Assembly (NCBI RefSeq): GCF_001005825.1
Contig: NZ_LBHV01000004.1
Location: forward strand, 736,339 to 800,338
Direction: 5' to 3'
Length of the DNA: 64,000 nt
Origin: Rhizobium sp. LC145
Lineage (GTDB): Bacteria; Pseudomonadota; Alphaproteobacteria; Rhizobiales; Rhizobiaceae
The notes under the pieces are model-generated. The model was given only the letters and a program-made list of their open reading frames with translations. It ran no database searches and was not told the DNA's origin. Below are positions 8,845-16,473 of the stretch, one piece after another. The number at the start of each line of letters is the position of its first letter. The stretch's first letter is position 1. The position numbers were made by a program, and so were the translations under genes.

Positions 8845-10401
8845 ATGGGGACCGGAAAGACAAAACTGGCCGTGAACCGCCGCACGCTTTTGCAGCTCCT
8901 GTCGAGCGCGGCGGTCGCGCCCTTGTTGGGCGCGAGTTCCGACCACACGACGGCGGACGACCTGCCTCCCGGTCGCCTGGGGCTCAATCTCAGCGGCATG
9001 AGCTATTGGGCGACGGAACAGGTCTTTTCCAACCTCGCCCATAATGCGGCTCGCTGGCGGGTCCAGATCGAAGGAGCCCCCTTCACCTGGGACACCCCCC
9101 TTCCCCCGATGACGCCGGAGGGCTATCCGAAGGAGGTTCCGAAGGGAGCGGTGCTGGACAGTTTCCTGATCTTTACCGAGCACCGCAGGAACCTTCCCGT
9201 CGAGCTTTCCGTCCACTACGACGGCAAGGGCCGGATCGGCTATGTGGGCGGCGCCGAACTGGAGACTCGCGCACCGGGACGCGACGATGTCCGCAATCTT
9301 CGCAAGTCCGATCCCTTCACGGCCCGCATCCTGGAAACCGATCCGGCCGATCCCATCCGCAACATTCGCGTCCACGAACGCGGAAAGATGCCCGAGAGCA
9401 ACTTTCGGGAGCCGTTCCTGAAACGCCTCGAAGGCATGGCAGCACTTCGCTTCATGGACTGGATGGGAACCAACAACTCGGCGGTCCGCACCTGGAAGGA
9501 CCAGCCGAGGGTCGGCCAGTTCGGCCGTTCCGATCTTGGCGTGCCGCACGAATACATGATCGAGCTTTGCAACCTGGTGAAGATCGATCCCTGGTTCAAC
9601 ATGCCTCATCTGGCCGATGACGATTACGTCCGCCGCTTCGCGCTTGCGGTGAAGGATGGCCTCGATCCGGACCTCAAGGTGAATGTGGAATATTCCAACG
9701 AGGTCTGGAACATGATTTTCGGCCAGGCCGATTATGCTGGCAAGCAGGGGCTGGCGCTCGGCTTCTCGGATAACGGCTACGAAGCGCAGCTTCGCTACTA
9801 CGCTCATCGCACGAGCGAAATCCTTGCCATCTGGGAAGACGTCTTCGGCACCCAGAAGGAGCGGATCGTCGGCATCTACGCCGCCCAGTCCGTCAACGAC
9901 TGGACCAGCACCACCATCCTCTCCTGGAAGGGGGTGAAGGAACATGCCGATGTCCTCGCCATCGCACCCTACTTCGGCGGCGGACTTGGGTCGCCCGAAC
10001 GCGCGGAGGAGGTTTCGACATGGTCGCTCGACCGGCTGTTTCTGGAACTCGAGCGCGAGATCGCGACGGAGAACAGGAGGGCCATTCTGTCCCAGGCGGT
10101 GGTCGCCGGGGAATATGGCGTCAAGCTCTATGCCTATGAGGGCGGCCAGCACCTCGTCGGACATGGCGGCGCGGAAAACAATGAAAAGCTCGCCGACCTC
10201 TTCATCACCGCAAACCGCGATCCGCGCATGGGGGAACTCTATCTCCGCCATCTGAAGACCTGGTGGGCCTCCGGAGGCGATCTCTATGCGGTCTTCTCGT
10301 CCATGGGAGAACCCAGCAAATGGGGAAGCTGGGGGCTTCTGGAAATCGAGGGTGCCGACCATCCGAAATGGCAGGCGATCCAGCACCTCATCAAGGGATG
10401 A
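8845..10401 (+). CDS. Tat-exported glycoside-hydrolase-like protein (cellulose-binding-protein-like)
   Basis: The 518-residue product begins with a twin-arginine signal (VNRRTLLQLLSSAAVAPLLG). The mature part contains FLKRLEGMAALRFMDWMGTN, NVEYSNEVWN with Glu286, and LYAYEGGQHLVGHGG with Glu432. A Glu after a strand-end Asn (NE-VW) followed about 145 residues later by a second Glu fits the acid/base and nucleophile of clan GH-A TIM-barrel hydrolases. I infer a periplasmic enzyme trimming or cleaving the polysaccharide made by the neighbouring genes. I recall similar rhizobial proteins being annotated as cellulose-binding. GGGAG precedes the ATG at 8845. Confidence 0.65.
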   Translation: MGTGKTKLAVNRRTLLQLLSSAAVAPLLGASSDHTTADDLPPGRLGLNLSGMSYWATEQVFSNLAHNAARWRVQIEGAPFTWDTPLPPMTPEGYPKEVPKGAVLDSFLIFTEHRRNLPVELSVHYDGKGRIGYVGGAELETRAPGRDDVRNLRKSDPFTARILETDPADPIRNIRVHERGKMPESNFREPFLKRLEGMAALRFMDWMGTNNSAVRTWKDQPRVGQFGRSDLGVPHEYMIELCNLVKIDPWFNMPHLADDDYVRRFALAVKDGLDPDLKVNVEYSNEVWNMIFGQADYAGKQGLALGFSDNGYEAQLRYYAHRTSEILAIWEDVFGTQKERIVGIYAAQSVNDWTSTTILSWKGVKEHADVLAIAPYFGGGLGSPERAEEVSTWSLDRLFLELEREIATENRRAILSQAVVAGEYGVKLYAYEGGQHLVGHGGAENNEKLADLFITANRDPRMGELYLRHLKTWWASGGDLYAVFSSMGEPSKWGSWGLLEIEGADHPKWQAIQHLIKG

Positions 10402-10536
10402 GCACCCTTCTCCAATCGGCGTAGGGCACGCCTTGTCCTCCACCGCTTGGCATAGTCCTTATCCGAATGGGCAGGTCGGCAGACGGCGGGGCGGAGCCCT
10501 AGAGTCGAACACTCAGAAAAGGCCGGGTGCGCTCCC

Positions 10537-11568
10537 ATGACGAATGTGATTGCAGGCGAAAAACCGTTCTCGACCATCAGCCTGATCGTTCCCGTCCATA
10601 ACGAGGAGGCGGCAGTCGGGCCTTTCATTGAGGCCGTGCGCACCACGCTGGATCCGCTCTCGCGCCACGGCGTGTTCTTCGATTTCATCTTCATCAACGA
10701 CGGAAGCCGCGACCGCACCCTGGAATGCCTGATGGAGGCGCAGGTGAGCGAACCGCGCATCCGCATCATCGATCTTTCACGCAATTTCGGAAAAGAGGCG
10801 GCGATGACGGCCGGCCTCGATGCCTGCGAGAGCGACGCCGCGATCCCCATCGATTGCGACCTGCAGGACCCTCCGCAGGTCATCCCCCTACTCGTCGAAA
10901 AGTGGCGGGAAGGCTATGAGGTCGTGCTCGCCAAGCGTGCCGACCGGTCGAGCGACGGGTTTCTGAAGCATTGGACGGCGTCCATGTTCTACCGGCTGCA
11001 CAACCTGATCGCCTCGCAGCCCATCCCTGCGGATGTGGGAGATTTCCGCCTCATGGACCGCCAGGTGATCGAGGCGCTCAAGGCGCTCCCCGAGCGCCGG
11101 CGCTTCATGAAGGGCCTGTTTGCCTGGGTAGGCTTCAGGACGGCAACGGTCGAATATGTGCGCGAGGCTCGGGTCGCCGGCAGGTCCAAGTTCTCTGGCT
11201 GGCGGCTCTGGAATTTCGCGCTTGAGGGCATCACGTCCTTCTCGACGCTGCCGCTCGAGATCTGGACCTATATCGGCGCCGGCATTTCCGGCGTGTCCTT
11301 CCTCTACGGCGTCTTCACTATCGCCAAGACCCTGCTCTTCGGCGTGGATGTCCCCGGTTATGCCTCGCTGTTGGTCAGCATGCTCTTCCTCGGGGGAATC
11401 CAGATCCTGGGGATCGGCATCCTCGGTCAGTATCTCGGCCGCGTCTATTCGGAGATCAAGCAGCGGCCGATCTACATCGTTAGGCGCAGGATCGAGGCCA
11501 CCACCACGCCCAGCCTCAAGCCGGTTGCCATGGGGCGCAAGCCACGCCGCTACGCTTCCCTTTCATGA
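10537..11568 (+). CDS. GtrB/DPM1-like GT2 glycosyltransferase with two C-terminal membrane helices
   Basis: The 343-residue protein has the hallmarks of polyprenyl-phosphate glycosyltransferases: SLIVPVHNEEAAVGPF, FINDGSRDRTLE, DLSRNFGKEAAMTAGLDA and IDCDLQDPPQVIP. Two membrane helices (about residues 240-265 and 285-310) end in GQYLGRVYSEIKQRPIYIV, the standard C-terminal signature. It should transfer a sugar from a nucleotide donor to undecaprenyl phosphate at the inner membrane, supplying substrate to the GtrA-like flippase at 6548. The gene converges on the GT87-like gene with a 3-base gap. Confidence 0.9.
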   Translation: MTNVIAGEKPFSTISLIVPVHNEEAAVGPFIEAVRTTLDPLSRHGVFFDFIFINDGSRDRTLECLMEAQVSEPRIRIIDLSRNFGKEAAMTAGLDACESDAAIPIDCDLQDPPQVIPLLVEKWREGYEVVLAKRADRSSDGFLKHWTASMFYRLHNLIASQPIPADVGDFRLMDRQVIEALKALPERRRFMKGLFAWVGFRTATVEYVREARVAGRSKFSGWRLWNFALEGITSFSTLPLEIWTYIGAGISGVSFLYGVFTIAKTLLFGVDVPGYASLLVSMLFLGGIQILGIGILGQYLGRVYSEIKQRPIYIVRRRIEATTTPSLKPVAMGRKPRRYASLS

Positions 11569-11571
11569 AAT

Positions 11572-12768
11572 TTACTCTGCCGGAACAGAGGATTGCGCCC
11601 GTCTGAAGACCGCAGCCTCGCTGGCCCGATTGCTCCAGATGATGATGGCGATGCAGATCGCGACAAGCACGAGCGTCCGCGAATGGACGAGCAGCGGAAA
11701 ATCGATATCGCGAAGCAGCCTCTGCGGGATGAAAAAGAGGACCGCCATCGCGGAATAGAAGCCGAACCTGGCGAAACTGCCGCTTTCCAGCACCATCAGC
11801 AATCCGTAGCTCCACAGCAGGATGACCGCCACATAGTCATAGTCATGGGCATAGAGGAAGGTGAACGAAAGCACGAGCAGAGCGTGGATCGTCGTCGTTC
11901 GGTTCAGATAGCGTCGATATCCGTAGAGAAGGCCAAGACCCGCCAGGCATGAGATCACCATCAGCATACGGCTGGGTGTAAAACCATGCGCCACCAGCAG
12001 GCTTTCGAGCCCCACCACGAAGGGTGATCCCGGCGCGTTGATAGCGACGCTCGAATATCCCCCGAGTGAGGTGAGCCAGCTTTCGAAGGGTACGAGAGGA
12101 CCGAACATGAATGCGCCAGGCACGATCATCAGCGCGGCGAGCAAACCGCCGACCACCAGCACGCCGATATTGAGCGACAGGATGAGCCACAAGACATAAA
12201 GGATGGACAGCTGCGGCTTGAGGGTCGCGATCCCGAGCAGGAGGCCCGAGACGAACCAGCGGCCATTCCGCAGAAAGTGCCAGGATAGAAGCAGCGCGGC
12301 GGTAACCGGCAGGGTCATCTGTCCCTGATAGAGGCTGGTGGCCGTATAGGGATTGCCGATGATGAGAGCCAGCGCCAGCGCCTGGGCGATCGTCATGTTC
12401 CTGAAGCTGTCTATATGCAGGAACCAGATATTGGCGAGATAACAAAGGATCGCGATCGAAATCAGGCTGATGGCGATATGAAGCCAGAGCGCGGCGGACT
12501 GCGGAAGGAAATTATAGGCGGCGATGACCGAAAGCGAGTGCGGCGGATAGGAATAGGGCTGCGGCGAATTCATCAACGCCAGCCAGGGATCAGCCCCGTC
12601 CATAAAGAGCGTCCCGCTGCGATAGAAGACGAGGAAGTCGTCGCCGATCGGGGCGGCCTTCAGCATTCCCTCTATTCCGATCGCGTAAAGCATCGCGAAC
12701 GCGATCGCGAGGATGCCTGCGGAGACGAAGCCGTTGGAAACGAACGGGATGCGAGCCACCTTCATCAT
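11572..12768 (-). CDS. GT87-like (DUF2029) polytopic membrane glycosyltransferase
   Basis: The 398-residue product has about ten hydrophobic segments. Its first periplasmic loop contains IGDDFLVFYRSGTLFMDGADPW, a region with the acidic pair and Trp typical of the GT87/DUF2029 GT-C family. PQPYSYPPHSLSVIAAYNFL follows soon after. Such enzymes use polyprenyl-phosphate sugars on the outer face of the inner membrane. Here it could use the lipid-linked sugar made by the adjacent GtrB-like enzyme. Two adjacent ATG codons (12768 and 12765) are both possible starts. A 271-base gap separates it from the divergent GT4 gene. Confidence 0.75.
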   Translation of the reverse strand: MMKVARIPFVSNGFVSAGILAIAFAMLYAIGIEGMLKAAPIGDDFLVFYRSGTLFMDGADPWLALMNSPQPYSYPPHSLSVIAAYNFLPQSAALWLHIAISLISIAILCYLANIWFLHIDSFRNMTIAQALALALIIGNPYTATSLYQGQMTLPVTAALLLSWHFLRNGRWFVSGLLLGIATLKPQLSILYVLWLILSLNIGVLVVGGLLAALMIVPGAFMFGPLVPFESWLTSLGGYSSVAINAPGSPFVVGLESLLVAHGFTPSRMLMVISCLAGLGLLYGYRRYLNRTTTIHALLVLSFTFLYAHDYDYVAVILLWSYGLLMVLESGSFARFGFYSAMAVLFFIPQRLLRDIDFPLLVHSRTLVLVAICIAIIIWSNRASEAAVFRRAQSSVPAE

Positions 12769-13039
12769 GAGCCCTCGCCGACGGAAGCACGACGGATGCC
12801 GTTCGGCATCCCTATCGTTTGATAGCGGCGGAAAGGGATCACGACGAGTGCTTCAATAAGCGTAGCCTAAGCCTTATGGCGGGCTTGCGGCTCTGCGCAA
12901 CACGCATACTTCCAAGAGATGACCCCTGGTGATGTTCCTGAAACCGGGCAGACTTCGATATGATCGAGACGATGGGTGGAGCGCCGCCGTCATCGAACTT
13001 CCGCGGACATGTTCGGGCACGATAGTTCAGGGGATCCGT

Positions 13040-14278
13040 ATGAATGACAATCTCTCCGATTTTGTCGTGATACCGGAGAACGCTCCGCTGCGCTTCCGGT
13101 CGCGGCTGGGCTTGATGCCCAGCGAAACGCCCCGCGTGGCCTTCATCGCAGGGCCTGGCGACGTCGCCGGAACGTTCGATCATTGGATCGAGGGGCGCTT
13201 CGACCCGCGCACGCCCGTGGTCGCCTATTCGACGATGTTCTACACGCTGATCGAGAAGCTGCAGTCCATGGCGCTCATCATCTCGGAACCGGAAGGTCTG
13301 CCGAAGCATCGCGACCCTCGCTTCCGTTTCGTGAGGATCCCGCGCGATCGGCCGAACGGCAGCTTTTCCTATCGCAAGGCGAGCCTCGTCTTCAGCCGGA
13401 ATGTGGCCCGTGAATTGAAGAAATTCGAGCCTCACGTCGTCCTGCTCGGTGTCGACACCCCCTGGTGGTTGATGCGCTCCATTCCCAAGAGCACGCGCGT
13501 CGTACTGACGGCGCACAACAATTTCTGGCCGATGGGGCTCAAGTCGGACAGTCTCAAGGATCGGTTGAAGCGGCGGATGACGAGCATGTCGATGCAGCGC
13601 GTCTGCTCCGGCGTCTGCACCTCCGAGGAAACCAGACGGCAGGTCACGGAACTCCGGCCCGGCGCCGGAACCGGCCTCTATTCGGAAGTACCGCAGGTCC
13701 TTTCGAAATTCCTGAGGGTTCCGCGCCGGCCGGAGCAATTGACCCGCATCCTGTTTCTCGGCCGTCTTCAGGAGGAGAAGGGGGTTTTCGATCTTCTGGC
13801 CGCCTTTGAAGCCGTGGCGTTTCGAAACCCCGGCCTGACCCTGGCTTTCGCGGGCACCGGAGAGGTCGAGGACGAATTGCGCAGGCGCATGGCATTATCC
13901 CCGCACCGGAGTCGGATCAGCATGCTGGGACAGCTTAGCGCGGAAGACGTGCACCGGGAGCTCGAGCGCACGGATCTCCTCGTCTGCCCGACCCGAAGCA
14001 CGTTTCCCGAAGGGCTGGCGCTCGTGGTGGTCGAAGCGGCTGTGCACGGCGTTCCTGCGATCTTGAGTTCGGTCGTGCCCGCGAAGGAACTCGTCGCCGA
14101 GGCCTGCGTGGAGTTTCCCGCAAACGATGCGCAAGCTCTGACCTCGGCGCTGGCCTCGCTGGCGAACGACACCGAAAAACTGCACGAGCTGCAGGACATG
14201 CTCGCCAAGGGCCGGCAGAAGTTCTTCGATCGCTCGCTTTCCTGGGGCAGCCAGCTCTACAACGCTTTCGTGGCGTGA
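13040..14278 (+). CDS. GT4 family glycosyltransferase
   Basis: This GT-B enzyme of 412 residues has a C-terminal donor domain. The domain carries RILFLGRLQEEKGVFDLLAA, a TGEVEDEL segment and the E-x7-E type motif PEGLALVVVEAAVHGVPAI. I start it at 13040, where AGGGG precedes the ATG. The frame stays open to an ATG at 12929, but those 37 residues have no family resemblance. It is the last gene of the polysaccharide block and is followed by a hairpin at 14295-14321. Acceptor and donor sugars are unknown. Confidence 0.86.
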   Translation: MNDNLSDFVVIPENAPLRFRSRLGLMPSETPRVAFIAGPGDVAGTFDHWIEGRFDPRTPVVAYSTMFYTLIEKLQSMALIISEPEGLPKHRDPRFRFVRIPRDRPNGSFSYRKASLVFSRNVARELKKFEPHVVLLGVDTPWWLMRSIPKSTRVVLTAHNNFWPMGLKSDSLKDRLKRRMTSMSMQRVCSGVCTSEETRRQVTELRPGAGTGLYSEVPQVLSKFLRVPRRPEQLTRILFLGRLQEEKGVFDLLAAFEAVAFRNPGLTLAFAGTGEVEDELRRRMALSPHRSRISMLGQLSAEDVHRELERTDLLVCPTRSTFPEGLALVVVEAAVHGVPAILSSVVPAKELVAEACVEFPANDAQALTSALASLANDTEKLHELQDMLAKGRQKFFDRSLSWGSQLYNAFVA

Positions 14279-14294
14279 CGCCGCGCACGAAAAA

Positions 14295-14321
14295 GGCCGG
14301 TCACCGAAGCGGCAACCGGCC
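14295..14321. terminator. hairpin after the GT4 gene, possible terminator
   Basis: GGCCGGT (14295-14301) pairs with ACCGGCC (14315-14321) around a 13-base loop, 16 bases after the GT4 stop codon. On the plus strand it is followed by GTTTC only. On the minus strand the stem is followed by five T residues, so it would end leftward transcription more efficiently. Confidence 0.45.
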
Positions 14322-14519
14322 GTTTCACCCCGCCGAAACCCAAGGCGTTCTGCTCAAGTCCGCCGGTTAAGCCTAGCACAACCTCGCAGCCCTGGAATTG
14401 CAAACCGGCAACACCCGCACCGCAATTTCCTGGCGGGAGCCCGCGGGGCATAGACCATTCGATTGAATTGACTTTGGGATGCAACCAAAAGAAAATTACC
14501 CTGCCAAAACAGTCCAATT

Positions 14520-14560
14520 GAAGGCTCGAACGGGAAAAACGGTCGGGCCTTCATCTTTTT
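14520..14560 (+). terminator. GAAGGC/GCCTTC hairpin followed by T5
   Basis: GAAGGC (14520-14525) pairs with GCCTTC (14547-14552), and a run of five T follows at 14556-14560. No gene ends just upstream on the plus strand, so if this is a real terminator it would close a short non-coding transcript. A TTGACT at 14468 could be a -35 element, but no clear -10 follows it. Confidence 0.3.
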
Positions 14561-14633
14561 GGTGTAAATGACGTCGGCCTTGCCGCGTGATATCATTTGC
14601 CGGAGACCTTATGGTCTCACGTTCAGAACGTAC

Positions 14634-14688
14634 TGTCCTTTGGCACCTCCGGCGAAATGGGAGGTGAGGTGCCATTCCCATAAGGACA
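14634..14688 (+). promoter_or_regulatory. two-step stem-loop upstream of zinc-ribbon gene
   Basis: TGTCCTT (14634-14640) pairs with AAGGACA (14682-14688). Immediately inside, GGCACCTC (14642-14649) pairs with GAGGTGCC (14666-14673), giving a 15-pair interrupted hairpin. A smaller dyad, GAGACC/GGTCTC (14603-14618), sits just before it. The element lies 113 bases before the zinc-ribbon start. It could be a leader element or part of a small RNA. Confidence 0.4.
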
Positions 14689-14759
14689 GATCGCATAGCA
14701 TATGGGCCATCGGCCTTTCTCCATCGCATGCGCATTTGTCTTTTTGGACACTCTATTTC

Positions 14760-14780
14760 GGAGCAGCATCAAAATGCTCC
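14760..14780 (+). promoter_or_regulatory. GGAGCA/TGCTCC leader hairpin before the ribosome site
   Basis: GGAGCA (14760-14765) pairs with TGCTCC (14775-14780) around a 9-base A-rich loop. It ends 8 bases before the GGAGGAGG ribosome site of the zinc-ribbon gene, close enough to influence translation. Confidence 0.35.
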
Positions 14781-14800
14781 ACCTGACGGAGGAGGACAAA

Positions 14801-14977
14801 ATGCACGCCAATCTCCTGAAAAGGATGACGTTCCATTGCGCCGGCTGCCATCACGCCGTGGCTATCCACGATGATGAGCTTCTGGACAGCGAAGATATTC
14901 TCTGGTGCTTCCGATGCGGAGCAAGGCTGGGATCCTATACGAGCATCAAGGAACAGCAGAGGCCGGCCAAGAACTGA
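14801..14977 (+). CDS. small zinc-ribbon protein of unknown function
   Basis: The 58-residue product has two CxxC knuckles, Cys13/Cys16 (FHCAGCHH) and Cys36/Cys39 (WCFRCGAR), the spacing of a single zinc ribbon, followed by a short basic tail. A very strong ribosome site (GGAGGAGGAC, 4 bases of spacing) precedes the ATG at 14801, which supports real translation and this start over an upstream in-frame ATG at 14702. The leader contains the hairpins described at 14634 and 14760. Zinc ribbons of this size often bind nucleic acid or protein partners; no function can be assigned. Confidence 0.65.
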   Translation: MHANLLKRMTFHCAGCHHAVAIHDDELLDSEDILWCFRCGARLGSYTSIKEQQRPAKN

Positions 14978-15070
14978 GCGATTCCGCGCGATGGAGATAG
15001 CCAGGGTGAGGAGGCCCCGGCATTTCCCGCTCGTCGGGCCGTGGCTGTTCAAGTCGTCCCCGTGCATGCA

Positions 15071-15104
15071 ACCTGCGGACAGCCGCAGGTCACTTCCTTT
15101 TTTC
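15071..15104 (+). terminator. possible terminator between zinc-ribbon gene and membrane fusion gene
   Basis: ACCTGCGG (15071-15078) pairs perfectly with CCGCAGGT (15083-15090) around an ACAG loop. A T-rich tract with six consecutive T follows a few bases later on the plus strand. It lies after the plus-strand zinc-ribbon gene and just beyond the stop of the minus-strand membrane fusion gene. Confidence 0.5.
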
Positions 15105-15113
15105 TTATGCCCG

Positions 15114-16457
15114 TCAGCGTTCGGCGAACGCCCGCGACATGCTGTCGGTGATCGGCTTCACGAGATAGCTGAAGAAGGTTCTCTCGGCCGTCTGGATCAT
15201 CACCTCGGCCGGCATGCCCGGCTGGGGCGTGAAACCCCTCACCCTGGCGAGCTCCTGCGACGAGACGTTGATGCGGGCGATGTAGACATCATGGTTGTTG
15301 GCAGGGTTCGCCTTGCTGTCTTCCAGCGCATCGGCGGAGACATAGATGACGTCGCCGTAGATCACGGGGGTCGTGCGCTGGTTCAGCGCCACCAGACGTA
15401 TGCTCGACGTCTGCCCGATCTTCACGCTGTCGATCTCGTTGCGGGGAACCTTCGCCTCGATGATCAGCGGCACTCCCGCCGGCAGGATTTCCATGATCCC
15501 CTTCCCGCTTTCGATGACGCCGCCGGTGGTGTGATAATAGGTCCGCACGACAGTGCCGGAAACCGGCGCCACGATCGTGGCACGCCGCAACACGTCGTCC
15601 GCTTCGCGGAACTGCTCGCGTACGGCATCCCGCTCGCCCTGAATGGACTGCAGCCTGTCGAGTGCCTCTTCCCGGTAGGTATCTTCGGCGCGCGCGATTT
15701 CCTGCTGCTCCTTCAGCAATTGCGCACCGGTTTCGGCGACCTCGGCTTCGAGGCGGCCTATCTGCCCTTCGGCATCGGCGATCGCTCTCTGGAGTGCCTT
15801 GACCTCGGTTGCCCGCAGCAGGCCTTTGGTCAAGAGAACGCGTTTGGTTTCATACTCATCCTTCAGGAGCGCAAGTTGACGGAGAACCGCTTCCTTCTGC
15901 CTGCTATAGCCTTCGCTGCGGAATTCCAGCGCCTTGATATTCTGCCGCAACAGGGAAAGTTCGGTGGCGAGCTTGAGGCGCTGGGCCTTGAAGTTGAGCT
16001 GTTGTGTCAGCACCAGCGAAGAGACATCCTGGTCGTCTTTCAGGTCGCCTAGGAAATCCGGAAGCGTCATCGTATCGGCAGCCTCCGATTGTGCGGCGAG
16101 CCGGGCAGCCGTCGCCTCCAGCCTTACGCGCCGCAGGAAAAGCTCCTGCTTCTTGGCCTTCGCCGCCGTCTCGTCGAGCAGTACGAGCGGCTGGTTCTCG
16201 ACCACCTGGTCGCCCTCCTTCACGAGCAGTTCCTTGATGATGCCGCCTTCGAAATGCTGAACGACCTTGTTGCGGCCGGTCGCGACGAAACTGCCCTGCG
16301 CGATCACCGCGGCCGCGAGCGGCGCGGTCGCTGCCCATGTTCCGAACCCGCCGAAAGCGACCGCCACCAGCACGACCCCCGCGGTCGTGTGTTTCCAGAT
16401 CGAACGCGGAACCTCGGAATACCACTCGATGTCGTGGAGCTTCGGACCTTCAGGCAT
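15114..16457 (-). CDS. HlyD/PrtE-family type I secretion membrane fusion protein
   Basis: This 447-residue protein has a short cytoplasmic N-terminus and one membrane helix (about residues 25-45). A biotinyl-lipoyl-like half-motif follows (VIAQGSFVATGRNKVVQHFEGGIIKELLVKEGDQV). A long coiled coil comes next, then a second barrel half with TIVAPVSGTVV. The C-terminus FTPQPGMPAEVMIQTAERTF is the usual PrtE/HlyD ending. It bridges the inner-membrane ABC exporter encoded just upstream to a TolC-like outer-membrane channel, which is not in the window. I used the ATG at 16457 with GGGAGG before it; a GTG two codons earlier is less likely. Confidence 0.92.
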   Translation of the reverse strand: MPEGPKLHDIEWYSEVPRSIWKHTTAGVVLVAVAFGGFGTWAATAPLAAAVIAQGSFVATGRNKVVQHFEGGIIKELLVKEGDQVVENQPLVLLDETAAKAKKQELFLRRVRLEATAARLAAQSEAADTMTLPDFLGDLKDDQDVSSLVLTQQLNFKAQRLKLATELSLLRQNIKALEFRSEGYSRQKEAVLRQLALLKDEYETKRVLLTKGLLRATEVKALQRAIADAEGQIGRLEAEVAETGAQLLKEQQEIARAEDTYREEALDRLQSIQGERDAVREQFREADDVLRRATIVAPVSGTVVRTYYHTTGGVIESGKGIMEILPAGVPLIIEAKVPRNEIDSVKIGQTSSIRLVALNQRTTPVIYGDVIYVSADALEDSKANPANNHDVYIARINVSSQELARVRGFTPQPGMPAEVMIQTAERTFFSYLVKPITDSMSRAFAER

Positions 16458-16473
16458 CTTCACCTCCCACTCC

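Larger units (their letters stand above)
14279..14800. other. 522-base non-coding stretch with several stem-loops
   Basis: No convincing protein gene lies here; overlapping short frames have no ribosome sites and no recognisable products. The stretch does hold at least five inverted repeats, at 14295-14321, 14520-14552, 14603-14618, 14634-14688 and 14760-14780, listed separately. AT content is locally higher than in the flanking genes around 14460-14580. The last two hairpins sit in what should be the 5' leader of the zinc-ribbon gene at 14801. Confidence 0.6.

Noticed and set aside
8761..10443. Minus-strand open frame opposite the Tat-exported protein
   Set aside because: The plus-strand product has a Tat signal and hydrolase-like motifs; the minus frame has no start signal or domain.
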